Source: an uncultured Oscillospiraceae bacterium
GTDB lineage: Bacteria; Bacillota; Clostridia; Oscillospirales; Oscillospiraceae
Reading direction: 5' to 3'
DNA: 16,227 nucleotides
Assembly (NCBI GenBank): GCA_934646175.1
Contig: CAKUEI010000036.1
Location: 1 to 16,227 of the forward strand
The notes under the pieces were generated by a model. It worked only from the letters and a program-made list of their open reading frames with translations, was not told the DNA's origin and made no database searches. Made by a program: the position numbers and the translations under genes. Shown piece after piece: positions 7,371 through 13,302 of this stretch (positions are counted from its first letter, which is position 1; each line of letters begins with the position of its first letter).

Positions 7371-8918
7371 TTATTTTGCGTAATCGACCACTTTGGTCTC
7401 GCGGATCATGTTGACCTTGATCTGGCCGGGGTATTCCAGCTCGTCCTCGATCTTCTTGGCAATATCGCGGGCGAGGAGGATCATCTCGTCCTCACTGATC
7501 TTCTCCGGGTCCACCATGATGCGCACCTCGCGGCCGGCCTGAATGGCGAATGCCTTGGCCACACCGGGGAAGGAGGAGGTGACCTCTTCCAGCTTCTCGA
7601 GGCGCTTGATATAGTTCTCTACGTTCTCGCGCCGGGCGCCGGGACGTGCGGCGGAGATGGCGTCGGCCGCCTGGACCAGGCAGGCCACCACGGTATGAGG
7701 CTCCACATCGTTATGATGGGCCTCGATGGCATGGACAATGGCGTCGCTTTCCTTATACTTCCGGGCAAGCTCCACACCGATCTGGACGTGAGAGCCCTCC
7801 ACCTCATGGTCAATGGACTTGCCCAGGTCATGCAGCAGACCGGCGCGCTTTGCCTCGGTGACGTTGGCGCCGATCTCGGCAGCCAGCAGGCCGGCGATGT
7901 GGCTGACCTCGATGGAATGGTTGAGCACGTTCTGCCCGTAGCTGGTGCGGTACTTCTGGCGGCCCAGGAGCTTGATCAGCTCCGGGTGCAGGCCGTGGAC
8001 ATTGGTCTCGAATACGGCGCGCTCGCCCTCGGCCTTGATGGTGGCGTCCACCTCGCGCTTGGCCTTTTCCACCATTTCCTCGATGCGGGCGGGATGGATG
8101 CGGCCGTCCTGAATGAGCTTTTCCAGAGCAAGGCGGGCGATCTCGCGCCGGACGGGGTCGAAGCAGGAGACGGTGATGGCCTCCGGCGTGTCGTCGATGA
8201 TGAGGTCCACGCCGGTCAGCGTTTCCAGCGTGCGGATATTGCGGCCCTCGCGGCCGATGATGCGGCCCTTCATGTCGTCGTTGGGCAGGGGCACCACGCT
8301 GACGGTGGCTTCCGCCACGTGGTCGGCCGCACAGCGCTGAATGGCGAGGGAAATAAGCTCGCGGGCGATGTTGTCGCCCTCTTCCTTATAATGGGCTTCG
8401 ATCTCCTTCACCTTCATGGCGGATTCGTGGGTAACGTCTGCTTCCAACTGAGAGATCAGGTAGTTCTTCGCCTCGTCCACGGTGAAGCCGGAGATGCGCT
8501 CCAGCATTTCCAGCTGGCTGCGCTTGACCTGCTCCACCTCTTCCCGCTGCTTTTCCAGTCCGTCCAGCTTACGGGAAAGGGTCTCTTCCTTGCGCTCGAT
8601 GTTTTCGGTTTTGCGGTCCAGGTTTTCTTCCTTCTGCTGCAGGCGGCGCTCCTGCTTTTGCAGATCGGATCTGCGCTCTTTTTCTTCTTTTTCGTACTCG
8701 CTGCGGGCTTTCAGAATTTCTTCCTTGGCCTCGACCAATGCTTCGCGCTTTTTGCTTTCCGCGCTTTTAATGGATTCGTTGATGATCCGCTTTGCTTCCT
8801 CTTCCGCGCTGGAGATCTCTTTCTCCGCTACACGCTTGCGATGCTGAACGCCCACAAGGAAGAATATGATTGCGGCGACGACAAAGCATACAACGCCGGT
8901 AATGATTTGCGGCAACAT
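7371..8918 (-). CDS. rny: Ribonuclease Y
   Basis: 515 residues, close to the roughly 520 of Bacillus RNase Y, the membrane-bound endoribonuclease that starts bulk mRNA decay in many Firmicutes. Domain order is canonical: one N-terminal membrane helix (residues 4-24), a long charged coiled coil (about 30-190), a KH domain with GRIIGREGRNIRTLE (218-232), and an HD domain with the metal pair H363-D364 in LLHDLGKSIDHE plus HHND (401-404). The ORF extends upstream, but the ATG at 8918 is right: it gives the family N-terminus MLPQIITG and has GGAAAGGA just before it. A consensus promoter (8998-9026) and a strong terminator (7325-7359) make it a probable single-gene transcript. ymdB follows, as in Bacillus. 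Confidence 0.97.
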   Translation of the reverse strand: MLPQIITGVVCFVVAAIIFFLVGVQHRKRVAEKEISSAEEEAKRIINESIKSAESKKREALVEAKEEILKARSEYEKEEKERRSDLQKQERRLQQKEENLDRKTENIERKEETLSRKLDGLEKQREEVEQVKRSQLEMLERISGFTVDEAKNYLISQLEADVTHESAMKVKEIEAHYKEEGDNIARELISLAIQRCAADHVAEATVSVVPLPNDDMKGRIIGREGRNIRTLETLTGVDLIIDDTPEAITVSCFDPVRREIARLALEKLIQDGRIHPARIEEMVEKAKREVDATIKAEGERAVFETNVHGLHPELIKLLGRQKYRTSYGQNVLNHSIEVSHIAGLLAAEIGANVTEAKRAGLLHDLGKSIDHEVEGSHVQIGVELARKYKESDAIVHAIEAHHNDVEPHTVVACLVQAADAISAARPGARRENVENYIKRLEKLEEVTSSFPGVAKAFAIQAGREVRIMVDPEKISEDEMILLARDIAKKIEDELEYPGQIKVNMIRETKVVDYAK

Positions 8919-8997
8919 AGGTCCTTTCCACACCTCCGTTTTTTGGATTTGGTCTATAAAAATCTGTGTTACACAATAAAATAATAAACCACTCTTT

Positions 8998-9026
8998 ATT
9001 GTAAAGCGACAAGGCAAGTCTGTCAA
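8998..9026 (-). promoter_or_regulatory. Sigma-A-type promoter of rny
   Basis: On the minus strand, a perfect TTGACA (9021-9026), a 17-nt spacer and TACAAT (8998-9003). It predicts a 5' untranslated region of roughly 70 nt before the rny ATG at 8918. It starts immediately after the comEB terminator. Confidence 0.88.
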
Positions 9027-9028
9027 GG

Positions 9029-9064
9029 AAAAAAGCACGCCGGGCATATTGCCCGGCGTGCTTT
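9029..9064 (-). terminator. Intrinsic terminator after comEB
   Basis: 14-bp stem (9032-9045 with 9051-9064) and a 5-nt loop. On the minus strand it runs into six T (bases 9029-9034). It lies 12 nt past the comEB stop. Confidence 0.9.
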
Positions 9065-9076
9065 GAACGGAGAAGC

Positions 9077-9559
9077 TCAGACCCCATCGGGGAGAGAATC
9101 GTCCCCCTCGATCCAGTCGGAGACGGGGACCACGGCGTAGTCCTCCCTCGTATTCCGGATGACCACCCGCTGGATGCCGGCGTTGATGATGAGCCGGCGG
9201 CACATGGCGCAGGAGGTCATATGGGGCACCAGTTCGCCGGAAAAGGGGTCCCGACAGGCCATGTAGAGCGTGGCCCCCAAAGTCTCGCTGCGGGCGGCGG
9301 AGATAATGGCGTTCATTTCCGCGTGGACGCTGCGGCACAGCTCGTACCGCTGGCCGGAGGGGATCTTCAGTGCCTCACGGGTGCAGTGCTGAAGGTCGAC
9401 GCAGTTTTTCCGCCCGCGGGGGGCACCGTTGTAGCCGGTGGCCACGATCTCGTCGTTCTTGACGATGATGGCGCCGTAGTGTTTGCGCAGGCAGGTGGAC
9501 CGTTCGGACACGGTGTCGGCAATGTCGAGATAATAATTTTCCTTGTCGATCCGGCTCAT
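9077..9559 (-). CDS. comEB: Deoxycytidylate (dCMP) deaminase, ComEB family
   Basis: 160 residues. The protein belongs to the zinc-dependent cytidine/deoxycytidylate deaminase superfamily; the ComEB branch converts dCMP to dUMP, feeding thymidylate synthesis. It shows RSTC near the N-terminus, ATGYNGAPRG (40-49) as in ComEB proteins, the catalytic zinc motif HAE (H79, E81) and the cysteine pair C117-x2-C120, followed by IINAGIQRVV. The usual proline before the first zinc cysteine is replaced by serine (TSCAMC). The reading frame is open far upstream, but the ATG at 9559 with an AGGGAG site gives the family N-terminus. It is transcribed divergently from the zinc-ribbon gene at 9728 and ends in a strong terminator. 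Substrate is inferred from the family. Confidence 0.9.
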   Translation of the reverse strand: MSRIDKENYYLDIADTVSERSTCLRKHYGAIIVKNDEIVATGYNGAPRGRKNCVDLQHCTREALKIPSGQRYELCRSVHAEMNAIISAARSETLGATLYMACRDPFSGELVPHMTSCAMCRRLIINAGIQRVVIRNTREDYAVVPVSDWIEGDDSLPDGV

Positions 9560-9587
9560 AGGAACACTCCCTTTCCGATTTTTCATC

Positions 9588-9616
9588 AGTATACGGCATT
9601 TTTTTGCCCGGTGCAA
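9588..9616 (-). promoter_or_regulatory. Probable promoter of comEB
   Basis: On the minus strand, TATACT (9588-9593) preceded at 17 nt by TTGCAC (9611-9616). The -10 is good and the -35 poor. It is divergent from the promoter at 9650-9678, so the two could share regulatory sites in the roughly 30 nt between them. Confidence 0.5.
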
Positions 9617-9649
9617 GGGAACGTTTACAATTTGTTTACGCTTGTTTCC

Positions 9650-9678
9650 TTGACGATGTGGTATGATGTCACTATCAT
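9650..9678 (+). promoter_or_regulatory. Promoter of the zinc-ribbon gene
   Basis: TTGACG (9650-9655), a 17-nt spacer and TATCAT (9673-9678). It lies 50 nt before the ATG at 9728. Confidence 0.7.
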
Positions 9679-9727
9679 AAAAGGTCGGAAGGACCCAGTT
9701 TTCAGCAAAGGAGAAGGCGGACACCTT

Positions 9728-10117
9728 ATGAACTTTATCCGGCGTTTTCTGTATGGCCGCTATGGCGTGGATCAGCTCTCCTTCGTGCTGCTGTTTGGCT
9801 ATCTGATCCTGAACGCGGTGCGCACCATTACCCATATGCAGATCTTTGCGGTGCTGGGATGGGTGCTGGCGTTCTGGTTCCTGTTCCGCCTGCTGTCCCG
9901 GGATATCGAGCGGCGGCGGAGGGAGAATACGAAGTTTCTGAACCTGGTGCGGCCGGTGACCCGCTGGGTGAAGCTCCGCATGACCATCCACAGCGACAAA
10001 GAGCACCGTTATTTCCGCTGCCCCAATTGCGGCCGCTACCTGCGGGTGCCCCGAGGGAAGGGGAAGATCAATGTGACCTGCCGCAGCTGCGGCGTGAGCT
10101 TTGAAGAGCGGAGTTGA
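9728..10117 (+). CDS. Small membrane protein with C-terminal zinc ribbon
   Basis: 129 residues, function not recognised. The N-terminal half has two hydrophobic segments (about residues 15-32 and 38-56) joined by a short turn. An Arg-rich stretch (RRRRENTK, 62-69) follows, and then a C-terminal zinc ribbon with CPNC (98-101) and CRSC (118-121), two CxxC knuckles 16 residues apart. The ribbon is probably cytoplasmic, placed by the basic stretch after the second helix, and could bind nucleic acid or protein. The ATG at 9728 is chosen because it follows AAGGAG/AGGCGG sites and starts the conserved-looking part; the frame is open upstream. It has its own promoter and is followed by a terminator (10160-10193), so it is probably monocistronic. 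No genomic partner suggests a role. Confidence 0.82.
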   Translation: MNFIRRFLYGRYGVDQLSFVLLFGYLILNAVRTITHMQIFAVLGWVLAFWFLFRLLSRDIERRRRENTKFLNLVRPVTRWVKLRMTIHSDKEHRYFRCPNCGRYLRVPRGKGKINVTCRSCGVSFEERS

Positions 10118-10159
10118 CGGCCCATTTTCCCATAAAGTATATAGTATAAGGAAAAAGAA

Positions 10160-10193
10160 CGGCCCCGGGACCCAAGACCCCGGGGCCGCTTTT
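10160..10193 (+). terminator. Intrinsic terminator after the zinc-ribbon gene
   Basis: 10-bp GC-only stem (10160-10169 with 10179-10188), a 9-nt loop and four T at 10190-10193 after a GC pair. Confidence 0.8.
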
Positions 10194-10302
10194 ACGTTTC
10201 CTGCCGATCAGGGAAAATTTGGCCGTCGAAGGGCATAGGGGCGGAAGGATGGGTGCATAATACGGGAAAAGACCCGGAAACGGGGGAGGGAGCGGTGAAA
10301 CG

Positions 10303-10572
10303 ATGGTGAAAGGCGTGGCGCGGCGGGTGATCGTGGTGAAGTCGCCGGATCCGAAGCTGTTTGAACAGGCCATTTTTCTGGTGAAGGAGGGCACGGCGGA
10401 GGACGGGATCCCGGAGGGGCAGGTACTGTGTGAGGCGCGGAAGGCGGCGGACCGGTACCTGCGGCAGAATCGGGGGCCGGGACGGAAGCTGCGGAAACTT
10501 TCCGGCCTTCTGTGGGCCGCCCTCGGTGCAGGCGGGGCCTCGGCACTGTGGTATCTCCTGACTGTTTTATGA
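10303..10572 (+). CDS. Hypothetical tail-anchored protein, 89 residues
   Basis: I do not recognise a named family. The soluble N-terminal part is basic (MVKGVARRVIVVKSPDPKLF) and reads like a short beta-strand followed by helices. KLRKLSG precedes one hydrophobic segment at about residues 69-88 that ends the protein, suggesting a C-terminal tail anchor with the bulk in the cytoplasm. A GGAGGGAG site lies about 12 nt before the ATG. It follows a small CCCG-GAAA-CGGG hairpin at 10273-10284 and precedes secG by 125 nt. It has no clear promoter of its own apart from the tentative one at 10114-10143. Codon pattern and start site support a real gene, and the composition fits the surrounding chromosome. 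Confidence 0.7.
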   Translation: MVKGVARRVIVVKSPDPKLFEQAIFLVKEGTAEDGIPEGQVLCEARKAADRYLRQNRGPGRKLRKLSGLLWAALGAGGASALWYLLTVL

Positions 10573-10602
10573 GGAAAGGACGGGAAAAAGCGGAGAAACC
10601 CC

Positions 10603-10631
10603 TTGCAATTGCGGGAAAAGTATGATAATAT
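10603..10631 (+). promoter_or_regulatory. Probable promoter of secG
   Basis: TTGCAA (10603-10608), a 17-nt spacer and TAATAT (10626-10631). A second -10-like TATGAT at 10621-10626 overlaps. It predicts a leader of about 60 nt before the ATG at 10698. Confidence 0.6.
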
Positions 10632-10697
10632 CTCAGATACGTCTGAAGACTGTTTCGCGGGCGACTGCGTTTACTCTGTCAGGAAAGGAAGAGAAAA

Positions 10698-10937
10698 ATG
10701 GAGATGCTGAAGCTGATTCTCACCATTATTCAGGTGCTGACCGCCGTGTTTGTCGTGGTGATGGTGATCATGCAGACCGGAAAGAGCAACGGACTGTCCT
10801 CCGCGCTGGGCGGCGGCGGAAACGACACCTTCCTGGCCAAGAACAAGTCCCGGGGCCTGGATGCCAAACTGGCCCGCGGCACCAAGTGGATGGCCGCGGT
10901 GTTCCTGGTGCTCACCCTGGTGCTGAACCTGCTGTAA
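10698..10937 (+). CDS. secG: Preprotein translocase subunit SecG
   Basis: 79 residues, the usual length. SecG is the small third subunit of the SecYEG channel and assists SecA-driven export. It has two membrane helices (about residues 5-25 and 62-79) joined by a Gly/Ser/Asn loop. The loop carries the family signature: GKSNGLSSALGGGGNDTFLAKNKSR (28-52, here written in parts as GKSNGLSSALGGG followed by NDTFLAKNKSR). AGGAAAGGAAGAG precedes the ATG. A promoter lies upstream and a terminator (10945-10980) follows at once, so it is a single-gene unit. In many Clostridia secG precedes rnr/smpB; here it precedes the S10 operon. Confidence 0.95.
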   Translation: MEMLKLILTIIQVLTAVFVVVMVIMQTGKSNGLSSALGGGGNDTFLAKNKSRGLDAKLARGTKWMAAVFLVLTLVLNLL

Positions 10938-10944
10938 AAAGCAA

Positions 10945-10980
10945 AAAAGGCTGCGCTTTCGGCGCGGCCTTTTCTTTTTT
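10945..10980 (+). terminator. Intrinsic terminator after secG
   Basis: 12-bp stem (10945-10956 with 10962-10973, one T-G pair), a 5-nt loop, then a T-rich tail to 10980. A second weaker hairpin (CCCGG 10982-10986 with CCGGG 11005-11009, enclosing GCC/GGC) follows and may back it up. Confidence 0.88.
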
Positions 10981-11054
10981 GCCCGGGGCCTGAAAAGGCT
11001 CAGACCGGGGAAAAGCACCCAGGCGAATTTTTTCAGAAGAAAAGGAAAAAATGC

Positions 11055-11083
11055 TTGACTTCGGGGGGAATATATAGTACCAT
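11055..11083 (+). promoter_or_regulatory. Sigma-A-type promoter of the S10 operon
   Basis: TTGACT (11055-11060), a 17-nt spacer and TACCAT (11078-11083). The region just upstream (11030-11052) is strongly A/T-rich with A-tracts, as expected for an UP element of a ribosomal operon. Transcription should begin near 11090, giving a leader of about 270 nt. Confidence 0.75.
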
Positions 11084-11089
11084 AATTAA

Positions 11090-11363
11090 GCGCCTGTTTG
11101 GGCGCAGTGTGCGATGATGCAGGAGATTGCGGCGAAAGCCGGTAACTTCTGCGGAGTATGTCCGACATTGATTCGGGCGGCTGAATGTTTTCTCACGCGG
11201 CGTATATCGCCGCGCCTGATGAAACCGGCCTGCTGGAAGTGCGCCGGTTTTCTTCATGCCACGGAGTGATACGCACGGAAACGTGTGCAGAAGACATTCA
11301 CCGTACGGAGAAGGGACGACAACGGCAATCCACTTCGTATGTATTTAAGGAGGAAACAAAACC
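11090..11363 (+). promoter_or_regulatory. Structured 5' leader of the S10 operon (candidate cis-regulatory RNA)
   Basis: Most of the 426-nt gap between secG and rpsJ is this leader; the rest is the secG terminator and the promoter. Six consecutive hairpins can be drawn by hand. H1: 11090-11094 with 11101-11105. H2: GCAGGAG 11119-11125 with CTTCTGC 11146-11152, continuing through bulges to CGGC-GAAA-GCCG at 11130-11141. H3: 11171-11176 with 11181-11186, followed by GTTTTCTC. H4: CGCGGCG 11196-11202 with CGCCGCG 11208-11214. H5: AAACCGGC 11222-11229 with GCCGGTTT 11243-11250, followed by TTTTCTTC. H6: CGCACG 11272-11277, GAAA loop, CGTGTG 11282-11287. H3 and H5 look like possible attenuators. 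No coding sequence with a ribosome-binding site is evident. Its function is inference. Confidence 0.6.
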
Positions 11364-11678
11364 ATGGCAGCTCAGAAAGAAATGATCCGCATTCGCCTGA
11401 AGGCCTACGACCATCAGCTCATCGACCAGAGCGCCGAGAAGATCGTCGAGACCGCCAAGCGCACCGGTGCTTCTGTCTCCGGCCCCATTCCCCTGCCCAC
11501 CAAGAAGGAAGTTGTGACCATCCTGCGCGCTGTCCACAAGTACAAGGACTCTCGCGAGCAGTTTGAGCGCCGCACCCACAAGCGCCTCATCGACATCCTG
11601 AAGCCGTCCCCCAAGACGGTGGAAGCACTGATGAGCCTGGAGCTTCCCGCCGGCGTGGAAATCGAGATCAAGCTGTAA
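11364..11678 (+). CDS. rpsJ: 30S ribosomal protein S10
   Basis: 104 residues, the standard size. S10 sits in the 30S head and also acts with NusB in antitermination. Recognised from IRIRLKAYDHQLIDQSAEKIVETAKRTGA (split here as IRIRLKAYDHQLIDQSAEKI then VETAKRTGA), the SGPIPLPTKKE loop (39-49), and the HKYKDSREQFERRTHKRLID segment (58-77). AAGGAGG at 11347-11353 fixes the ATG. It is the first gene of the S10 operon, behind a long structured leader. The next gene, rplC, is unusually distant at 258 nt, with further RNA structure in between. Confidence 0.99.
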   Translation: MAAQKEMIRIRLKAYDHQLIDQSAEKIVETAKRTGASVSGPIPLPTKKEVVTILRAVHKYKDSREQFERRTHKRLIDILKPSPKTVEALMSLELPAGVEIEIKL

Positions 11679-11936
11679 TCACCCGTCTTTTCCCTCGGTA
11701 CTGCGTTGGAACGCCTTGCCGTACACACGTACTGTCTGCGGCGCTCCACCCTGTCCAGTGAAAAATCCGGATGATTCGGAATGAATCGAGCGATCAAACC
11801 CCAGCACCAAATCCGTTGCACCCGCAGCCTGCCGCGCTTTTGAGGCAGGCGGGTCAAGTTGGCCGAGCAATGACCCCCAGCCCAATGGGGTGCTTCAACT
11901 CGCCCAACCAATAACCTTTTACAAGGAGGAAAACAC
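11679..11936 (+). promoter_or_regulatory. Structured rpsJ-rplC intergenic RNA (candidate cis-regulatory element)
   Basis: 258 nt between two genes normally packed closely in S10 operons. I see no open frame with a ribosome-binding site and no good sigma-A promoter. Foldable pieces: GGAACGCC 11708-11715 with GGCGCTCC 11740-11747 (one A-C mismatch) enclosing GTAC-ACAC-GTAC (11721-11732); GCCTGCC 11827-11833 with GGCAGGC 11844-11850, extendable outward by ACCC 11820-11823 with GGGT 11851-11854 and TTG 11816-11818 with CAA 11855-11857; and AGTTG 11857-11861 with CAACT 11896-11900, GAGCA 11865-11869 with TGCTT 11891-11895, CCCC 11875-11878 with GGGG 11887-11890. The last ends 23 nt before the rplC AGGAGG (11924-11929). 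Function unknown; control of L3/L4 synthesis is a guess. Confidence 0.55.
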
Positions 11937-12662
11937 ATGAAAAAGGCAATCATCGGAAAAAAGGTCGGCATGACCCAGTTCTTCGATGAGGCCGGTCACG
12001 TTGTCCCCGTTACCGTGATCGAGGCCGGCCCCTGCGTCGTTGTGCAGAAGAAGACCGACGAAAAAGACGGTTACACTGCTGTGCAGCTGGGCTTCCAGGA
12101 CGTGGAGGAGAAGAAACTGACCAAGCCGGAGGCAGGCCACATCAAGAAGGCTGGCGTTGCCCCCAAGAAGGTCCTGAAAGAGTCCAAGCTGGACGGCGCC
12201 GCCGACATGAACGTGGGCGACGAGGTCAAGGCCGGCACCTTTGAAGTGGGCGATCACGTGGACGTGACCGGCACCAGCAAAGGTAAGGGCTATGCGGGCG
12301 TTGTGAAGCGCTACGGCGCTGGCCGCACCCCCATGACCCACGGCGGCGGCCCTGTGCACCGTCACGCCGGCTCCATGGGCCCCGCTACCGATCCTTCCCG
12401 CATCTTCAAGGGCAAGATCGGTGCAGGCCACATGGGCGACGACCAGGTCACTGTGATGAACCTGGACGTGGTCAAGGTTGACCCCGAACTGAATCTGATC
12501 GCGGTCCGCGGCGCCATTCCCGGCCCCAAGGGCAGCCTGGTGACCATCCGCACCAGCGTGAAGAAGACCTTCGAGAAGAAGGGCGCTGCCGGCATCAGCA
12601 ACAACCCGCAGAAGGCTTCCGCCCGCGTCAACCCGCAGAAGGCTTCCGCCCGCAACAAGTAA
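11937..12662 (+). CDS. rplC: 50S ribosomal protein L3, extended C-terminus
   Basis: 241 residues, against about 205-215 usual. L3 is an early assembly protein whose long loop reaches the peptidyl-transferase centre. The N-terminus KAIIGKKVGMTQFFDEAGHV (residues 3-22) is canonical. The core TSKGKGYAGVVKRYGAGRTP (112-131) and the loop MTHGGGPVHRHAGSMGPATD (133-152), then RIFKGKIGAGHMG (155-167), match the family. Beyond the normal end near residue 210, a tail contains NPQKASAR twice (223-230 and 232-239), encoded by a tandem 27-bp repeat. AGGAGG at 11924-11929, 7 nt before the ATG, sets the start. Close linkage to rplD (19-nt gap) is normal; the long upstream gap is not. Confidence 0.98.
   Translation: MKKAIIGKKVGMTQFFDEAGHVVPVTVIEAGPCVVVQKKTDEKDGYTAVQLGFQDVEEKKLTKPEAGHIKKAGVAPKKVLKESKLDGAADMNVGDEVKAGTFEVGDHVDVTGTSKGKGYAGVVKRYGAGRTPMTHGGGPVHRHAGSMGPATDPSRIFKGKIGAGHMGDDQVTVMNLDVVKVDPELNLIAVRGAIPGPKGSLVTIRTSVKKTFEKKGAAGISNNPQKASARVNPQKASARNK
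12602..12655 (+). repeat. Tandem 27-bp (9-codon) duplication at the 3' end of rplC
   Basis: Two adjacent copies starting at 12602 and 12629. The first 25 bases of each are identical and the last two differ (GT in copy one, AA in copy two). It encodes NPQKASARV followed by NPQKASARN. The near-perfect identity at silent positions points to a recent slippage or unequal-crossover duplication that kept the frame. Confidence 0.95.
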
Positions 12663-12681
12663 GGAAAGGAGAGTGTAAATC

Positions 12682-13302
12682 ATGCCTAAAGCAAACGTGT
12701 TTAACATGGCTGGCCAGCAGGTCGGCGAGATCGAGCTCTCCGAAGCAGTTTTCGGGATCGAACCCAACGAGAGCGTTGTGCATGAGGTGGTCAAGAACCA
12801 CCTGGCAAATTGCCGTCAGGGCACCCAGAGCGCCCTTACCCGCGCGGAGGTTTCCGGCGGCGGCATCAAACCCTGGCGCCAGAAGGGCACCGGCCGCGCC
12901 CGTCAGGGCAGCACCCGTGCTCCCCAGTGGACTCATGGCGGCATCGTCTTCGCGCCGAAGCCCCGTGACTACAGCTACACCATCAACAAGAAGGTGAAGC
13001 GCCTGGCCCTGAAGTCCGTCCTGTCCGCCAAGGCCCAGGAGGGCGCTGTGGTGGTCGTGGACGACCTGAAGCTCGACGAGGTGAAGACCAAGAGCATGGC
13101 CGCTTTCCTGAAGGCCGTGAACGCCACCAAGGCTGTCGTCGTCACCCCCGAAGTGGCACAGAACGTGGTCCTCTCCGCCCGCAACATCCCCGGTGTGACC
13201 ACCACCACTGCCAAGCTTCTGTCCGTTTATGACATCGTCAACGCCAAGCAGCTGGTCATCGACAAGGCTGCCCTGGCCGTCATCGAGGAGGTGTTCGCAT
13301 AA
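12682..13302 (+). CDS. rplD: 50S ribosomal protein L4
   Basis: 206 residues, the normal length. L4 binds 23S rRNA and its extended loop lines the exit tunnel beside L22; in gamma-proteobacteria it also represses its own S10 operon. The loop is clear: TQSALTRAEVSGGGIKPWRQ (48-67), KGTGRARQGSTRAPQWTHGG (68-87), then VFAPKPRDYSY. The globular part follows, with a Rossmann-like VVVTPEVAQNVVLSARNIPG stretch. AGGAGAG at 12667-12673 precedes the ATG. The stop overlaps the rplW start by one base (TAATG), so the two are translationally coupled. Whether this L4 acts on the leader or on the rpsJ-rplC gap is an open question. Confidence 0.99.
   Translation: MPKANVFNMAGQQVGEIELSEAVFGIEPNESVVHEVVKNHLANCRQGTQSALTRAEVSGGGIKPWRQKGTGRARQGSTRAPQWTHGGIVFAPKPRDYSYTINKKVKRLALKSVLSAKAQEGAVVVVDDLKLDEVKTKSMAAFLKAVNATKAVVVTPEVAQNVVLSARNIPGVTTTTAKLLSVYDIVNAKQLVIDKAALAVIEEVFA

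Noticed and set aside
7695..8984. 429-codon + strand open frame opposite rny
   Set aside because: Mirror image of the RNase Y coding sequence. The Leu/Phe-rich product is the antisense of the Glu/Lys coiled coil.
9077..10006. 309-codon version of comEB
   Set aside because: The extension would run across two divergent promoters and into the zinc-ribbon gene. The real start is at 9559.
10273..10284. CCCG-GAAA-CGGG mini-hairpin before the 89-residue gene
   Set aside because: Only four base pairs. It could affect initiation, but it is too short to call a regulatory element.
11185..11385. 66-codon ORF in the S10 leader as a leader peptide
   Set aside because: No ribosome-binding site at its ATG (11185), it runs out of frame into rpsJ, and its sequence is explained by the RNA hairpins.
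11414..11971. - strand ORFs across the rpsJ-rplC gap (also 11679-11885)
   Set aside because: They extend into conserved rpsJ or rplC sequence on the opposite strand, have no convincing ribosome-binding site, and show no recognisable domain. The gap is better described as structured non-coding RNA.
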